From Aselliscus stoliczkanus (Eukaryota; Chordata; Mammalia; Chiroptera; Hipposideridae): DNA of 64,000 bases. The translations under genes were made by a program, and so were the position numbers. The notes beneath the pieces were generated by a model. The model was not told the origin of the DNA. It did not search any database and saw only the letters and a program-made list of their open reading frames with translations. Positions 35,612 through 47,799 of this stretch are shown piece by piece. The stretch is taken from positions 89,697,352 through 89,761,351 of the forward strand of contig CM066736.1 in assembly GCA_033961575.1 (NCBI GenBank). The letters run 5' to 3'. Positions within the stretch are counted from its first letter, which is position 1. Each line of letters opens with the position of its first letter.

Positions 35612-35797
35612 AGATATGGTCTTAGTTTTCATTTTTTAAATTATTCTATGTGAACCCTTTAAATAACATAGATATTGAATATTATAAATGTTTACAAAGT
35701 GTAATATTATTTTCATGTTAAATTCAAAATAAAAAAGGCATTTTTCATTGAAGGACACTCAACGTCAGGTTCTGCAGTTTGAGTTCAACATGTCAAC

Positions 35798-36739
35798 ATG
35801 CAGAATACCACACCCTCTTCCATCATTTTCCTGCTAACTGGTGTTCCTGGGCTGGAAGCCTTCCACACCTGGATCTCCATTCCTTTCTGCTTTCTCTATC
35901 TAACTGTCCTCTCAGGAAACAGTCTGATTCTCTTTGCCATTGTCATTCAGCCCAGCCTCCACGAACCCATGTATTATTTCCTCTCCATGCTGTCCACCAC
36001 TGACCTCGGCTTGTCCATATCCACTCTGGTCACCATATTGGGTATAATCTGGTTCAATGCCAGGAAGATCAGTTTTAATGCCTGCTTGTCAGAGATGTTT
36101 TTCATTCAACTCTTCACTGTCATGGAATCTTCAGTGCTGTTGGCCATGTCTTTTGATCGTTTTGTGGCCATTTCTAATCCTCTTCGATATGCCTCTATCT
36201 TAACTGAGCTTAAAATAGCACAGATTGGAGTAGCCATCATCTCCAGGGGGACACTAATACTGACTCCTATGGTGGTGCTTCTTAAAAGATTGTCCTACTG
36301 TCGCAGCCACGTGCTCCACCACTCCTGCTGCTTCCACCCTGATGTGATGAAGCTCTCCTGCACAGACACCAGGATCAATAGTGCAGTTGGGCTGACTGCT
36401 CTGATCATCACTGCTGGGGTGGACTCCATCTTCATCCTCCTTTCTTATGTTTTGATTATTAAGACTATCCTCAGCATTGCATCCCCAGAAGAGAGGAAGA
36501 AAGCCTTTAGCACATGCATCTCCCATATTGGGGCTGTTGCTGTATTCTATATCCCATTGATCAGTCTGTCCTTTGTTCACAGATTTGGAAAATGGGCCCC
36601 ACCCTATGTACACACTCTGATTGCCAATGCCTACCTGCTGATCCCCCCTGTGATGAACCCCATTATCTACAGTGTGAAGACCAAACAGATACACAGGGCT
36701 GTGCTGAAACTTCTCCATTCCAGTGCAGCAAAGAACTAG
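35798..36739 (+). CDS. Olfactory receptor, class I, family OR51-like (313 aa, intact)
   Basis: Odorant-receptor GPCR, second plus-strand copy in the window. It has 313 residues without interruption. Seen motifs: N-glycosylation site NTT at 3-5, GN of TM1 at 40-41, SLHEPMYYFLSML in the first loop and TM2, Cys96, MSFDRFVAIS with the DRF triad at 120-122, loop-2 cysteines ending in the FHPDVMKLSC stretch, KAFSTCISHI of TM6 and NPIIY at 287-291. The cysteine usual at the end of the DRYVAIC motif is serine here, as in the minus-strand copy at 55236. An out-of-frame ATG at 35790 precedes the chosen start. The long terminal repeat of an antisense endogenous retrovirus ends only about 186 bp upstream, probably within the intron or promoter-proximal region. 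An AATAAA lies 44 bp after the stop. Confidence 0.92.
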   Translation: MQNTTPSSIIFLLTGVPGLEAFHTWISIPFCFLYLTVLSGNSLILFAIVIQPSLHEPMYYFLSMLSTTDLGLSISTLVTILGIIWFNARKISFNACLSEMFFIQLFTVMESSVLLAMSFDRFVAISNPLRYASILTELKIAQIGVAIISRGTLILTPMVVLLKRLSYCRSHVLHHSCCFHPDVMKLSCTDTRINSAVGLTALIITAGVDSIFILLSYVLIIKTILSIASPEERKKAFSTCISHIGAVAVFYIPLISLSFVHRFGKWAPPYVHTLIANAYLLIPPVMNPIIYSVKTKQIHRAVLKLLHSSAAKN

Positions 36740-36782
36740 ATTGTTTTTCCAATATTTCCTAGTTCTGGTCATTGTATAGATG

Positions 36783-36788
36783 AATAAA
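36783..36788 (+). promoter_or_regulatory. Candidate polyadenylation signal of OR gene 2
   Basis: AATAAA lies 44 bp downstream of the OR stop codon. Many OR genes have longer 3' UTRs, so this may not be the site used. Confidence 0.35.
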
Positions 36789-37204
36789 ATGCCATATTGA
36801 AGTTAAAATGTTGAGTCTTATGCTTGAGGTGAGGGCATCCCAAAAGATCACTTTAGCTTTAATTTAGGAGACTGTGGACTATGAGAAACACATTTAGGCT
36901 GGAAATTCTCTATCACTATTTTCTTTTGATAGGCAAGTTTCCTTGTGGCCTAAAATATGGCACAAATAGGACAAGTTGGGGTGAGAGGACAGAAGTAAAA
37001 TGGCTGCATGTTTAAATGGAACACCTAAACCAACGCCTCAGAACTTGTAACATCCCATAGAGTAGCCTCCACTTTCCCTTCAATATTCTCCTGTACTTAT
37101 TTTGTATATCAATGTTATTTTATCCTTGTTCTTTATTTATGGATTCCCCAATTTTATAGATCACTGATTATACTCATATTTATATTCTTAATGTAGGATA
37201 TTTC
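36789..37204. other. 3' flank of OR gene 2, unassigned
   Basis: Possibly part of the OR 3' UTR. No other feature. Confidence 0.4.
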
Positions 37205-37314
37205 TTTTTTTTTTTTTTTTTGAGGGCAGTGTCACTGGTCCTCACATGTGGGACCAGACCGGGGCTGCTGGCTTCCCAAGCCAGCACTTAACCACTGCGC
37301 CACTCGGCGGGCCC
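37205..37314 (-). mobile_element. Short tRNA-derived SINE
   Basis: Standard short copy with T tail at left. The target duplication is not clear. Confidence 0.83.
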
Positions 37315-37449
37315 GGTCATGTTTATATTCTGGTGTTACTATCAATTTATCTTTTTTCCAAATGTAATTTACTCTTTTGTCTAGGGAAAGTGTAGCTTGA
37401 CTATGTGTGCTCGCACCACCTTCCTTATGTAATCTCCAATCTTCTTCCT

Positions 37450-37800
37450 TTAAAAAAAAAATAACAGTTTTATGGTGATTTAATTTGCATACAGTACAAT
37501 TTACCCATTTAGTATGTAGAAGTTTAATGGTTTTTAGTATATTCACAGAGTTGTCAACTATTACCACAGTAAATTTTAGATCATTTTTATAATTCACAAA
37601 TGGAACACCCTACCCATGAGCAGTCATACCTCATTACCTTCCATCCCATCCAGCCCTAGGCAACAACAATTAATGCTCTTTCTATCTCCATAGGTTTGCC
37701 TATTTTGGACATTTTATATAAATTGAATCATGTATAATATGTGGTATTTTGTTACTGGCTTTTAAAATTAGCATATTTTCTTTTATCTTTTCTTTTTTTT
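37450..37800 (-). repeat. L1M 3' end fragment
   Basis: tatggtgatttaatttgcat, acagtacaatttacccattt, tatattcacagagttgtcaa and catcccatccagccctaggc in antisense L1M order. Confidence 0.65.
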
Positions 37801-38225
37801 ATTTTAAAGATTTTATTGGGGAACTGGGGGAGAACAGCATTGGGGAATCGGGGAAAGGGAACAGACAACTTGCTGTCCTTTTGTTCTTCAATCTAGTTGT
37901 GGAGGATATCGCTTCACTGGCCCATGTTGATATTATCATTGCACTCTTCCTGGGTGAGGCAGATCAGTCACTGGACCGCAGCTCACAGCAGCTCAAGGCA
38001 GTTCACGCTGGCTGCTGGCGCTCATGGTAGCTTATTGCAGCCCACTACAACTTACACTCTCGCCGGTGACTCACAACAGCCCAGCTCCAGGTCGAACTGT
38101 TGTTCACCATCTTAGCTGTAGAGGGCACAGCGTCACTGGCCCTAATGTGGGATCCTAACCAGGGCCCTGCTGCTCAGAGCTGGCATCCCAAGCCAACTCT
38201 TAACCAACACGCCCCTTGCCGGGCC
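37801..38225 (-). mobile_element. Long T+-type SINE, diverged
   Basis: Same layout as the copy at 1541, with the 3' end CCCAATAAAATCTTT on the minus strand. Several small deletions in the GC-rich body and a damaged head. It interrupts L1-derived sequence. Confidence 0.82.
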
Positions 38226-39090
38226 ATGAAAGTTTCTTTTGATATGACTTCCCAGAACTAGAATTCTAGAATTTTCACATTGCTCCCTTAAATTCCTAGG
38301 GAACCCAGAGCATGTCTCTATAGAAGATGCTAATAAAGCCACTCTGAGTAACGTAGTCCTGGTTTGCATCAAGAGGGACCTCCCCTGGCGCTGAGCCTTA
38401 GCATAATATTTTCAAGCGTCATTTACTTATGGTAAGTGTAAGTATACCGCTCTTTTTAATTGGCAAATAATATTTCATTGTATGAATCTATCATGTTGTA
38501 TATACCCATCTTTTAGTTAATGCATCCTTGGGTGGCAGCACCATTTGTTGAAAACACTATCCTTTCCTTGCTGAAATGTCATGGCACCTGTGTCAAAAAT
38601 CAATTGACAAGGAATGTAAGGGTTTATTTCTGTGCTCTCAGTTCTATTCCATTGATCTGTATATCTATCCTATGCAGTACTACACTGTCTACTTGTAGAT
38701 GACTATACATTTGGAAACTGTTAAGTGTGAATCCTGAAACTCTGCTCTTCTTTCCCAAGAAGATTTTTGCTATTGTGTCTGAAAATTCCATATGTATTTT
38801 GGGACCAGCTGTCAATTCAACAGAAACAGTTGAATTTTGATTGAGATTGCATTACATCTATAAATCAATTTGAAGAATATGGCTGTGTTAACATGTTAAC
38901 AATATTAAGACTCCAAGTTATAAACATGGCATATATTTCCATTTATTTAGGACTTCTTTAATTTCTTTGAGCATTGTTTCTGTGTACAATGTGCTAAGTG
39001 TGCAAGTTTTGTACCTCCTTAGCTAAATTTATTTCCAAGTATTTTTGTTCTTTTTGATGCTATTGTAGATATAATGTTTTCTTTTTTCTT
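38226..39090 (-). repeat. L1 ORF2-derived fragment, antisense
   Basis: From about 38500, phrases such as cagcaccatttgttgaaaac, tattccattgatctgtatat and tttgggaccagctgtcaatt follow L1 antisense order. 38226-38500 is unassigned. Confidence 0.55.
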
Positions 39091-41400
39091 TTTTTTTTAA
39101 TTTAAAGTTTATCGGGGTGACATTAATTAGTAAAGTTACACAGGTTTCATGTGTACAACTCTGTAATACATCATTTATATATCTCATGGTATGTTTATCA
39201 CCCAGAGTCAGTTTTCCCTCTATCACCATATATTTGATCTCTCTTTTTTTTTTTTTAAAGATTTTATTGGGGAATTGGTGGAGGGGAACAGCGTTGGGGA
39301 ATCGGGGAAGGGGAACAGACAAGTTGCTGTCTTTTTGTTCTTCAGTTTAGTTGCGGAGGATGTTGCTTCACTGTTGGTATCGTCATTGCGCTCTTCCCGG
39401 ATGAGGCAGATCGGTTGCTGGCCTCTGGATGTCGCTCACCGCGGCTATTGGCAGCTCACGCTTGGCTGCCAGCCGCTCACACTGGCTGCGGGCCACTCAC
39501 TGCAGCCTATGGCAGCCCACTGCAGCAGGCTGCAGCCCACACCATCACCGGGGCTTGCACAGCTCAGCTCCAGGTGGAGCTGTTGTTAGCTGTAGAGGGC
39601 AGTGTCACTGGCCCTCATGTGGGATCCGAACCGGGGCCGCTGGCATCCCAAAACCAGCGCTTAACCAATGCGCCACTCGGCCGGCCCCTATTTGATCTCT
39701 TTTACCCTCATCTACCACCTACTTCCCTCCTTACGCTTTTGTAATCACTGAACTATTGTCTGTGTCTATGAGTTTTTGTTTCTTTATTTGTTTGTCTTGT
39801 TCCTTTGTTGTTTTCAGTTTTATATACTACATATCAGTGAAATCATATGATTCTTGACTTTTTCTGTCTGACTTATTTCACTTAGCATAATAATCTCAAG
39901 ATCCATCCATGCTGTTGCAAATGGCACTATTTTATCTTTTCTTATGGCAGAATGGCATTCCATTGTGTATGCCACATCTTCTTTATTCAATTAGCTATTG
40001 AAGGACACTTTGGTTTTGTTTCCATGTCTTGGCCACCATAAATAAAGCTACAGTGAACATTGGAGTACATATATCTTTAAATGTTTTCAGAATTCTCGCC
40101 TGCCACTGAAAATGCTTTCTTAATTTTGGTTTTGTATTATTCATTGCTAGTGTATTGAAATACAATTGATTCTTATTGATCTTGTATTTTGTAACTTTGT
40201 TTAAGTCATTTATTAGTTTTAATAACATTTACTACATTTCTTAGAATTTTCTGTACAAAGAATTGGATTATATGCAAATAGAAATAATTTTACTTCCTCC
40301 TTTACAATCTGGTTAGGTTTTATTTCATTGCCTTTTCTTTACCTGGCTAGAACCTCCAATATAGTGTTGAATAAACTGGTGAAAGTGGACATCTTTGTTT
40401 TGTTTATCATATTAGAAGAAAGCATTCAGTTTGTCACAATTAAGTATAATGTTACTTGTGGATTTTTCATATATATCTACTATCAGTTGAGGAAAATCCT
40501 TTGTCTTCATAATTTTGGAGTGTTTTTTAATCATAAATGGATGTTGAAGTTTGTCAAAAGGTTTTCCCACATCTATTCACCTATTGAGATGATCATATAG
40601 ATTTTGTTCTTTATTTTATTGTTTTCATGATATATATAGTGTTTTTCTCCCTACTGTTAAACCAATTTTGCATTTCTGGGATGAATCCCACTTGGTCATG
40701 AGATATAATCTTTTTTTATATGTTGCTGGATTTGGTTTGCTGGTATTTGAGATTTGCATCTATATTCACAAAATATAATTTTTTAATATTCTTTCCTGTG
40801 ATGTGGTTGTCTGGTTTTGACATCAAGGTAAAATAGCTTCATAAAATGGGTTGAGATGAGTTCTCTCCTCTTCTTTGGAAGAGTTGTAAAGAATTTGGTT
40901 AATTCATATATGTAGGCCTGATGAATCTATCCATTTAGACCTAGATATAATAAATCTGTCTAGATCTGGGTTTTTCTTCTATGGAAGTTTTAAAATTATT
41001 AATTCAATGTTATCAAAGAAACAAGATACGTTTTGTTGATCTTAGCTATTGTTATTCAGTTCTCTATTTCATTAATCTCCACTAATCTAATCATTTTTAT
41101 TTTCTTCCCTTTTGCTTGATTGTTTAGTTTGCTCCCTGCTCCCCCCCCCCGCCCGCCCGGTATCTTAAAGTGGAATTTTAGGTACTTGGTTTTACTCAGA
41201 TATTTCCTTTTCAATATAGGCATTTGCAGCTATAAATTTTCCTCTAAGCACTCTTCAGCTTCACCTCAAAATTTTGGTATGTTGCATCTTTTCATTCATC
41301 TCAAAGTATTTTCTAATAGCTTTTGTGATTTCTCTTTTGACCCATTGATTATTTATGAGTGTATTGGTTAATTTTCAAATATTTGTGAATTTCCAAATTA
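39091..41400 (-). repeat. L1 3' UTR and ORF2 fragment, SINE-interrupted
   Basis: A second L1 3' end starts at 39096 (aaagtttatcggggtgacat). After the SINE it continues with the C-terminal end of ORF2 near 39990-40070 and further antisense ORF2-like sequence to about 41400. A C-run with GCCCGCCC lies at 41142-41160. Confidence 0.65.
39244..39687 (-). mobile_element. Long T+-type SINE inserted in L1
   Basis: Well-preserved copy, close to those at 16674 and 58951. Target duplication tatttgatctct (39231-39242 and 39689-39700). Confidence 0.88.
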
Positions 41401-41416
41401 TTGTTATCGATTATAA

Positions 41417-41527
41417 TTTTTTTTTTTTTTTTTTGAGGGCAGTGTCACTGGCCCTCATATGTGGGACCGAATCGGGGCCACTGGCTTCCCAGGCCAGCGC
41501 TTAACCACCGCGCCACTCGGCCGGCCC
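41417..41527 (-). mobile_element. Short tRNA-derived SINE in L1
   Basis: Young-looking copy with an exact 19-bp target duplication ttgttatcgattataattt (from 41401 and from 41528). Confidence 0.88.
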
Positions 41528-42067
41528 TTGTTATCGATTATAATTTAATTTTAGTGTGGCTTTCCGAGTTAAACTCCTGCTTTACATGCATGGCACTAGG
41601 CAAGATAGCATATAGTCTTTTCAACTTTTAAGCTTGTAGCTTTGCCTCATGATAGCACTGGGGAAAAGGTGATTGGAGTTCCAATATTTTCTGACTGCCA
41701 TATCGGGGTTGGATCCTCTGCCATATAAGAGGGACTAGTTGGATGAGGAGAGCTACTGTTTTTTTGACTGCACTCACCTGGAATTTAGCATCACAGTTGA
41801 AGTTGGGGTATGGGGAATGAGAAATACTGTGGTCTGCCCTTCCTAGGAAATACCATAGCCTTACACTGAGAGCTCGTGGTAATGGGGATGAGGTGAGGAA
41901 GTGGGGAAGGAAGACCTATATTTTTGACTACACCTACCTTGAGTGGAGCTATCAATATACTGAACTGTGTGGGGAGGGAGGGATGAAAGCTGGCTGCAAT
42001 TCAAGTGCCACAGACTCTCAGTGTTCTTACAGTGATTTAACAGATTTCTTTGAATAAATGGTTTTTC
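41528..42067. other. Repeat-derived stretch, unassigned
   Basis: No gene. The sequence between the two young SINEs may belong to an L1 5' region, but I cannot show it. Confidence 0.35.
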
Positions 42068-42172
42068 TTTTTTTTTTTTGAGGGCAGTGTCACTGGCCCT
42101 CATATGTGGGACCGAACCGGGGCCGCTGGCTTCCCAGGCCAGCGCTTAACCACCGCGCCACTCGGCCGGCCC
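42068..42172 (-). mobile_element. Short tRNA-derived SINE
   Basis: Near-identical head to the copy at 41417, with target duplication aataaatggtttttc on both sides. Confidence 0.88.
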
Positions 42173-42222
42173 CTAAATAAATGGTTTTTCATTTGCTGCA
42201 TGCCCTCAGGGCAATTTCCAGA

Positions 42223-42225
<3 letters not shown>

Positions 42226-42258
<33 letters not shown>

Positions 42259-42262
42259 TTTT
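42226..42262. repeat. (TA)n and T-run
   Basis: TA repeat followed by a run of 22 T. Confidence 0.85.
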
Positions 42263-42334
42263 ACTATTTATGGTTGTTTCCCTGTAAAGCATGCTCACAG
42301 ATCTCTTTGTGTTGTTATTCTGAAAGTTGACCTC

Positions 42335-42800
42335 TCCAATTTTTTTTCTTTTTAATTAAAGTTAATTGGGGTGACAATTGTAGCAAAGTTACGTAGATTT
42401 AAAGTGTACAATTCTGTAATACATCATCTATATATCACATTGTGTGTTTGCCACCCCAGAGGTCGGTTCTCTTTCCATCACCATATATTTGATCCCCTTT
42501 ATCCTCATCTACCATCCCCCTCCCCCTTTACCCTTTCCAATTCTTAACTTTATAGTGTGAACAACACATTGTGATAATTTCCTGATCTTCCCAGGTTGAA
42601 TTAGACTTTCTTCTTATATGTTCTTATCACTCCTTGTGCTTATATCTATATATTGTAACACATCACACAGTATTTAAGATTTTGATTAGTTACTTTCTTA
42701 TCTACATATTTCATTAATTATGACAATATATTGTTTGTTTCTGCCACTATATCATATCATACAGTTTCTGGAAATAGTAGACACTCAGTATATGAAAGAA
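42335..42800 (-). repeat. L1 3' UTR fragment
   Basis: aaagttaattggggtgacaa, then acaattctgtaatacatcat, parallel 39107-39175, so it belongs to the same L1 3' UTR family. Confidence 0.65.
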
Positions 42801-43232
42801 TGAATCAATCATAATTAAATTATATGTAAGAATTCTAGATAACAGGATTTAATTCAATCTAAGATTAAATAAAATTCTTTATTATGTATATTTAAAAAAA
42901 ACCTGACAGAAAGACATGAGTTATTTTAAGTATAGTTTTAGAGGCTTGGTCTAATGGGCAAAGTGTTCATTTTAGCCATCATTATTTACGCTTTCAAAAC
43001 TGTACTAACATTTCCATAATTTAGCATGTTTCATTGTGTATTCCTAAGGATTGGATTACTAATAGTTCTACTGAAAGTAAAAAAATTAATTTCTGCCAAA
43101 CTGCATCCCCCACTTACCCCATCCCACCTAGATTTTTAAAATTTTGGGTCATAATAGAAGAGATCATATTGATTTAATACTAGGTTTAGAAGTGATAACT
43201 AAGGAGTAGATTTTATTGCACAGGTGTTGGAA

Positions 43233-44186
43233 TCAGATCTCAGACCTCTTGGAAAAGAGGACTTTTTTAATGGCCCTATGAATCTGCTTGGTTTTCACAC
43301 TATACATAGTTGGATTCATTACTGGCAGAATAAACAAATACGTGTTCACCATAAGAGTATGTACATAAAGGGACAACACCCTTTTCCCAAACCTATGGAC
43401 AAAGCACAAGATAATGAGAGGGATGTAGAAGATGGCAACAGCACCTATGTGGGAGAGACATGTGCTAATGTCTTTATGCTGTTCTTCTGGGGAAGCAATG
43501 CTTAGGATGGTCTTCATAATCTGGATATAGGAGAGAAAAATAAAGATGGAGTCCACTCCTGCAGTAACTATGAGGGCAGTAAGTCCTAAAACACTGTTGA
43601 TTTTATTGTCAGAACATGAAAGTTGGATTATATCAGGGTGGAAACAATAAGAATGATGGAGCATGTGGCTTTGGCAGAAGGATAGCCGTTTAAGAAGCAG
43701 GACCAGAGGCATTAGGATCACTGTACTCCTGACAAGAATGACCAACCAAACTTTGACAATTCTGGAATCAGTCAAAATGGTAGCATATCTCGGTTGGTTA
43801 CAAATAGCAATGAAGCTGTCAAAGGCCATTGCCAGGAGCATGGAGGACTCCATGACAGTAAAGAGTTGAATGAAGAATGTCTGGTTAACACAAGCATGGA
43901 AATTGATCTGTCTTGTATTGAACCAGAATATGCCCAGCAGAGTGACTAGCGCTGATATACACAAGCCCAGGTCGGTGGTTGAGAGCATAGAGAGGAAGTA
44001 GTGCATAGGTTCATGGAGACTTTACTCAGTGATGATGACAAATAGTATTATACCATTCCCAGAAAGGGCAATTATGTAGAGACAGCAGAAGGGGATAGAG
44101 ACCCAGGCATGGGCACCTTCTAGTCCTGGAACTCCTGTCAGTTAAAAGATCACAGAAGAGGAAGTGATGTTAGAAAAAGCTGACAT
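43233..44186 (-). pseudogene. Olfactory receptor pseudogene, OR51-like, two in-frame stops
   Basis: The reading frame is collinear with the neighbouring OR51-like receptors over about 317 codons and begins at an ATG at 44184-44186. It is broken by TAA at codon 15 (44142-44144, where the intact copies have Leu) and TAA at codon 55 (44022-44024, just before SLHEP). Downstream of the second stop, 257 codons remain open. Further decay: the DRF triad reads DSF, the PLRY that follows reads QPRY, an extra codon appears after HRFGK, and the TM7 motif reads NPTMY. Loop-2 sequence FHPDIIQLSC and the TM6 motif still mark the family. A receptor made only from the downstream ATG would lack TM1, so a functional product is very unlikely. 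A CTAG-type 3' splice site about 40 bp upstream of the ATG is still recognisable. Confidence 0.9.
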
Positions 44187-44228
44187 GATTACGGTGGAAT
44201 AATAATTTTGTCAAAATAAAATGTCCTA

Positions 44229-46465
44229 GAATAAGAAATGAAAACACCATTCAGTAGTTTTATTGTGGTTTCTATTAACTGTAGTTAGATAAATCAAATT
44301 GGAGGTTGTTCTTAGGACCTTGTCCTGTTTTTGCTCCCCAATTTTTACTTCTTTTCTTTTTGCTGTATTGAGCTAACCTTTCATGATTCTTGTTTCCTGA
44401 TTCACAACAGAGAACCTTTATTTATTTATTTATTTATTATCTCAGGGGTACTTTTTGTTGTCTTCCACTTGACCCTAAGCATTTTCTTTCCCCCTTCTGT
44501 TGTACTCCCCATATAGAGGGAGAATTGGATCAAGATAATCTGAGAATAGTAAGAATTTAATGGAGATCTCAAAGGAATATTAGTTTTTAAAAGTAAGATT
44601 TATTATTTTATAAAAAACATAAATGTTTGAATATCTGTGTTACTACTAGTATATTATCATGGAAATTTATCATATATTTTAAAGCTATATAGCCTATTCA
44701 AAAATAATTTTATTTAAGAAAATAATTTTATACAAGTCCTCTACAATATCTTATCTTTTATTTCTTGGTCAATGGATCTTTTCTCATCTTGCTAAGGTTG
44801 TTTCTAGTCTAGGGTTATTTTCTGATCTTAATTTTTTTATTTTTTGTCTCTTGTCACTGTAGTTGTGTTATATGTAACTATTAAAGAAAATTCTGTGTAA
44901 TATCACCTTCATCAATTAGTCATTTCAGAAATAACTGTATTAAATTTTAGGGCTAAGAATAGGCTGGGTGTACAGAGGTCTGGTATTAGATAATTCCCTG
45001 TCCAGCCTCGTAGTTTTGCTACCTTTTACTTATGTATAGCCTCAGAATGTAGTATACTTGCAGAGTATATCTTCATCAAAGTAAATAACACATTTGATTT
45101 TTCAGTTCTAGCATTTGGTAACATCTGATATGAGACTTATTGTTATGTAGGTGATGTCCTAGGTAAGTTTTCTTCTTCCTTTCTCCTTTCTTATATTGAC
45201 TTAACTCTTGTGATCTAGTCCCCTTATGTACTGAAAAGTCTTGCTAAGCTCTTCACTAAGCCATTGTGGTGGTGCTCTGAATACTGTAAATTTTCTTCTC
45301 TTTAGGTCTCAAAAACTGGATGCTTTCCTCTTAGTCCTGGCCATTGGCTGGAATCCCATTGGTCCTTCATGAACATTCGAAACTACAATGCCTCCAACCA
45401 CTTGATTTGGAGAATATGCTCCTACGGTGGTGTTATACCTATACAATTTTACCTCTTTAGTTATTGAAACATTCTGGCTCTAAATCTCAGTTTGTGATAC
45501 CTCTTGGGCCTACGTGTTGTATTGTTGACTACTTTTTGTTTAATCCCCAGCTACTATTGCTGTCCTGTCTCAACTTTTATTCCTGCTGTCACAGGCTAAT
45601 GAGATCCCAACATCTCTTACATATGAGGCTGCTCAGTTTAGGTTTAGCACAAAAGAGCTTCATGCCTTTGGTCTTGTCACTTAATGTTAATATTAAAGAT
45701 GATTGAATTATATAATCTCTATTATTGTTTTCTTATTCTATGCAATAGCAATTCAAAAAGACATTACAGGAAAAACCATGTGGGTGTTACTTAGTGAGCT
45801 AAATATAGGAGAAATTATGGAAAGGGTTCCCATGCAGAAATTTTCAAATGTATGTTATGGTGATTATGAAATAGTTACCATGCTGACTACAAGGTGATTC
45901 ATGTTCCATTGACTTCATAATTATATAATTGAAAAGTATATTAAGTGAAATAGAATCAATTTCTCAGTGTTCTGGCATCATTCAAAAATTTATATGCAAA
46001 ACCAAAAATCCTTTATTCACTAGATAATTTTAGAAAAACATGTAAAAAGTCATATGTATAGAAGGATAGAGAAATCTTATATTAGAAAAATAGTGACCTT
46101 GTGGTTGGAACCATCAATCCAAATTTAAGCAGATTTAATTTAATTAAAATAAATAACAAAAAAAGTTAATATTTAACGCCAACACCCATTAGCAGGAAAG
46201 TAGCAGTAGTAGGGTTCAAGAAGAAATACTATTTTGGTTTTGGAAGTCTCCTCCAAGGTGACCTAGGACATTGGCTCTAAATGTCTCCATTTATAACATT
46301 TTAGAGTAATGTAGAATTATAGAATTTTAGAATTGGAAAGTACCTTAGAAATATTTTACTCCTTCCACAAAATGACGCTGATTTTTATCAGATGATCTTC
46401 CAATTGACTAAAAGCAACTAATTAATTTTATTAGTCTTATTCTTGTCAAGGTGAATTGAAGGAAT
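44229..46465. other. Intergenic stretch, unassigned
   Basis: Upstream flank of the OR pseudogene. Only a short TTTA repeat (44417-44438) and an A/T-rich background; no gene recognised. Confidence 0.45.
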
Positions 46466-46489
46466 AATTATATATATATAATTATGTAA

Positions 46490-46530
<41 letters not shown>

Positions 46531-46531
46531 G
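46466..46531. repeat. (TA)n microsatellite
   Basis: Interrupted TA repeat of about 60 bp. Confidence 0.9.
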
Positions 46532-46893
46532 CCAGGAACAGTGCAGTAGTGAGCTTTTAATACTACTTCACAAAGTGGTCACTTTGTCTAAACACAAATA
46601 CTGAAAATGGGATTGATGAATTCATATAGTCTTTCAGCAAATATATATTATCCATCATCTACTGTGAACCAGGCTAGAAAATTTAATATTAGCACAACAA
46701 TGTCCCTAACCCTAAAAATAGTCAACTAGAGGATACAGACAAGTAACATGGAATTAGAGTATAAAGAGTAAATCTAGAATGCTATGAGGGCACTTAAAAA
46801 AACAAGCTCATTGTGGGGAATAAGGAATGGGTTCCAGTAAATAATGATGTCTATTGAGACCTGAATTCTAAATAGAATTGGCAAGAAATGAAC

Positions 46894-46894
<1 letters not shown>

Positions 46895-46940
<46 letters not shown>
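46895..46940. repeat. (GT)23 microsatellite
   Basis: Pure TG/GT dinucleotide tract, likely length-polymorphic. Confidence 0.95.
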
Positions 46941-46943
<3 letters not shown>

Positions 46944-47540
46944 TTTAATAGCTTGATTCGGCCACAGACTGCCCAGAAATAGGGTTAAACCTTATTTGTG
47001 TGTGTGTCTCTGGAGGAGATTAGCATGTGAATCAATAGACTAAGTAAAGCAGGTTGCTCTCCCCAATGTGGGTAGCCATCATTCAATTAGTTTGGGGCCT
47101 GAATAACCCCAAAAAGGGAGCATTCTTTGTCTCTGAATGCTGAGTTGGGATGTCAGTCTTCTTCTGCCCTTGAACTAACACATCATGAGTGCCCCTGGTT
47201 CTCCCAGCCTTTGGGCTTAAATCTGAACTCACACCATCAATTCTGGTTCTTATGCCTTCAGATTTGGACTGGAACTTCACCACTGGATTTCCTGGGGCTC
47301 CAGCTTGCAGATAGCAGATTGGGAGACTTCACATTCCCCATAATCATGTGAATTTCTCATAATAAATATCTTTATATACCTTAACCTCTACCTCTATCTC
47401 TATCATCTATCTCTATCTATATTATCTATCTACCATTAATCTAATCTAATCTAATCTAATCTAATCTAATCTAATCTAATCTAATCTATATATCTACCTG
47501 CCTACCTACCTATTGGTTCTGTAGCTCTGGAGAACCTTGA
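46941..47540 (+). repeat. LTR-like relic ending in TATC and TCTAA repeats
   Basis: ggagattagcatgtgaatca, actaagtaaagcaggttgct and gtctgtctgaatgc-like phrases, then cataataaatatctttatat and the terminal tctggagaaccttgactaat, are typical of an old mammalian LTR-type repeat. Its 3' portion has expanded into TATC (47393-47430) and TCTAA (47437-47487) arrays. Confidence 0.5.
47437..47487. repeat. (TCTAA)10 pentanucleotide microsatellite
   Basis: About ten perfect units of ctaat in tandem. Confidence 0.93.
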
Positions 47541-47799
47541 CTAATAGAATGTGAAAGGGGAAGGAAAGTATAATAGTAACAGAAATTTTGGAATCAGAGG
47601 ACTTAACCAAATATTTTTGATGATATTTTCTTATTGGTAAATTGGAGATGATAATAGTTATAGTCATTTTGCAAGGTATTTGAGACCTATCATTTATAGA
47701 ATACCACACTGTGTCAGGCTTTATATGAATTACGTGCATTACACAATTGATCCCATTTAATTTTTAAATAATATTGCTCACTAAATTTCAGGGTTTCTT

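Noticed and set aside
36254..36772. 172-codon minus-strand frame antisense to OR gene 2
   Set aside because: Shadow of the OR coding sequence on the other strand.
39191..39744. Overlapping open frames of 80-130 codons here and in the other long SINEs (1571, 16702, 51596, 58916)
   Set aside because: The same peptide strings recur wherever the long SINE lies, so they are SINE translations, not host genes.
47400..47490. CRISPR-like regular repeat
   Set aside because: It is a microsatellite without spacers, in a mammalian genome.
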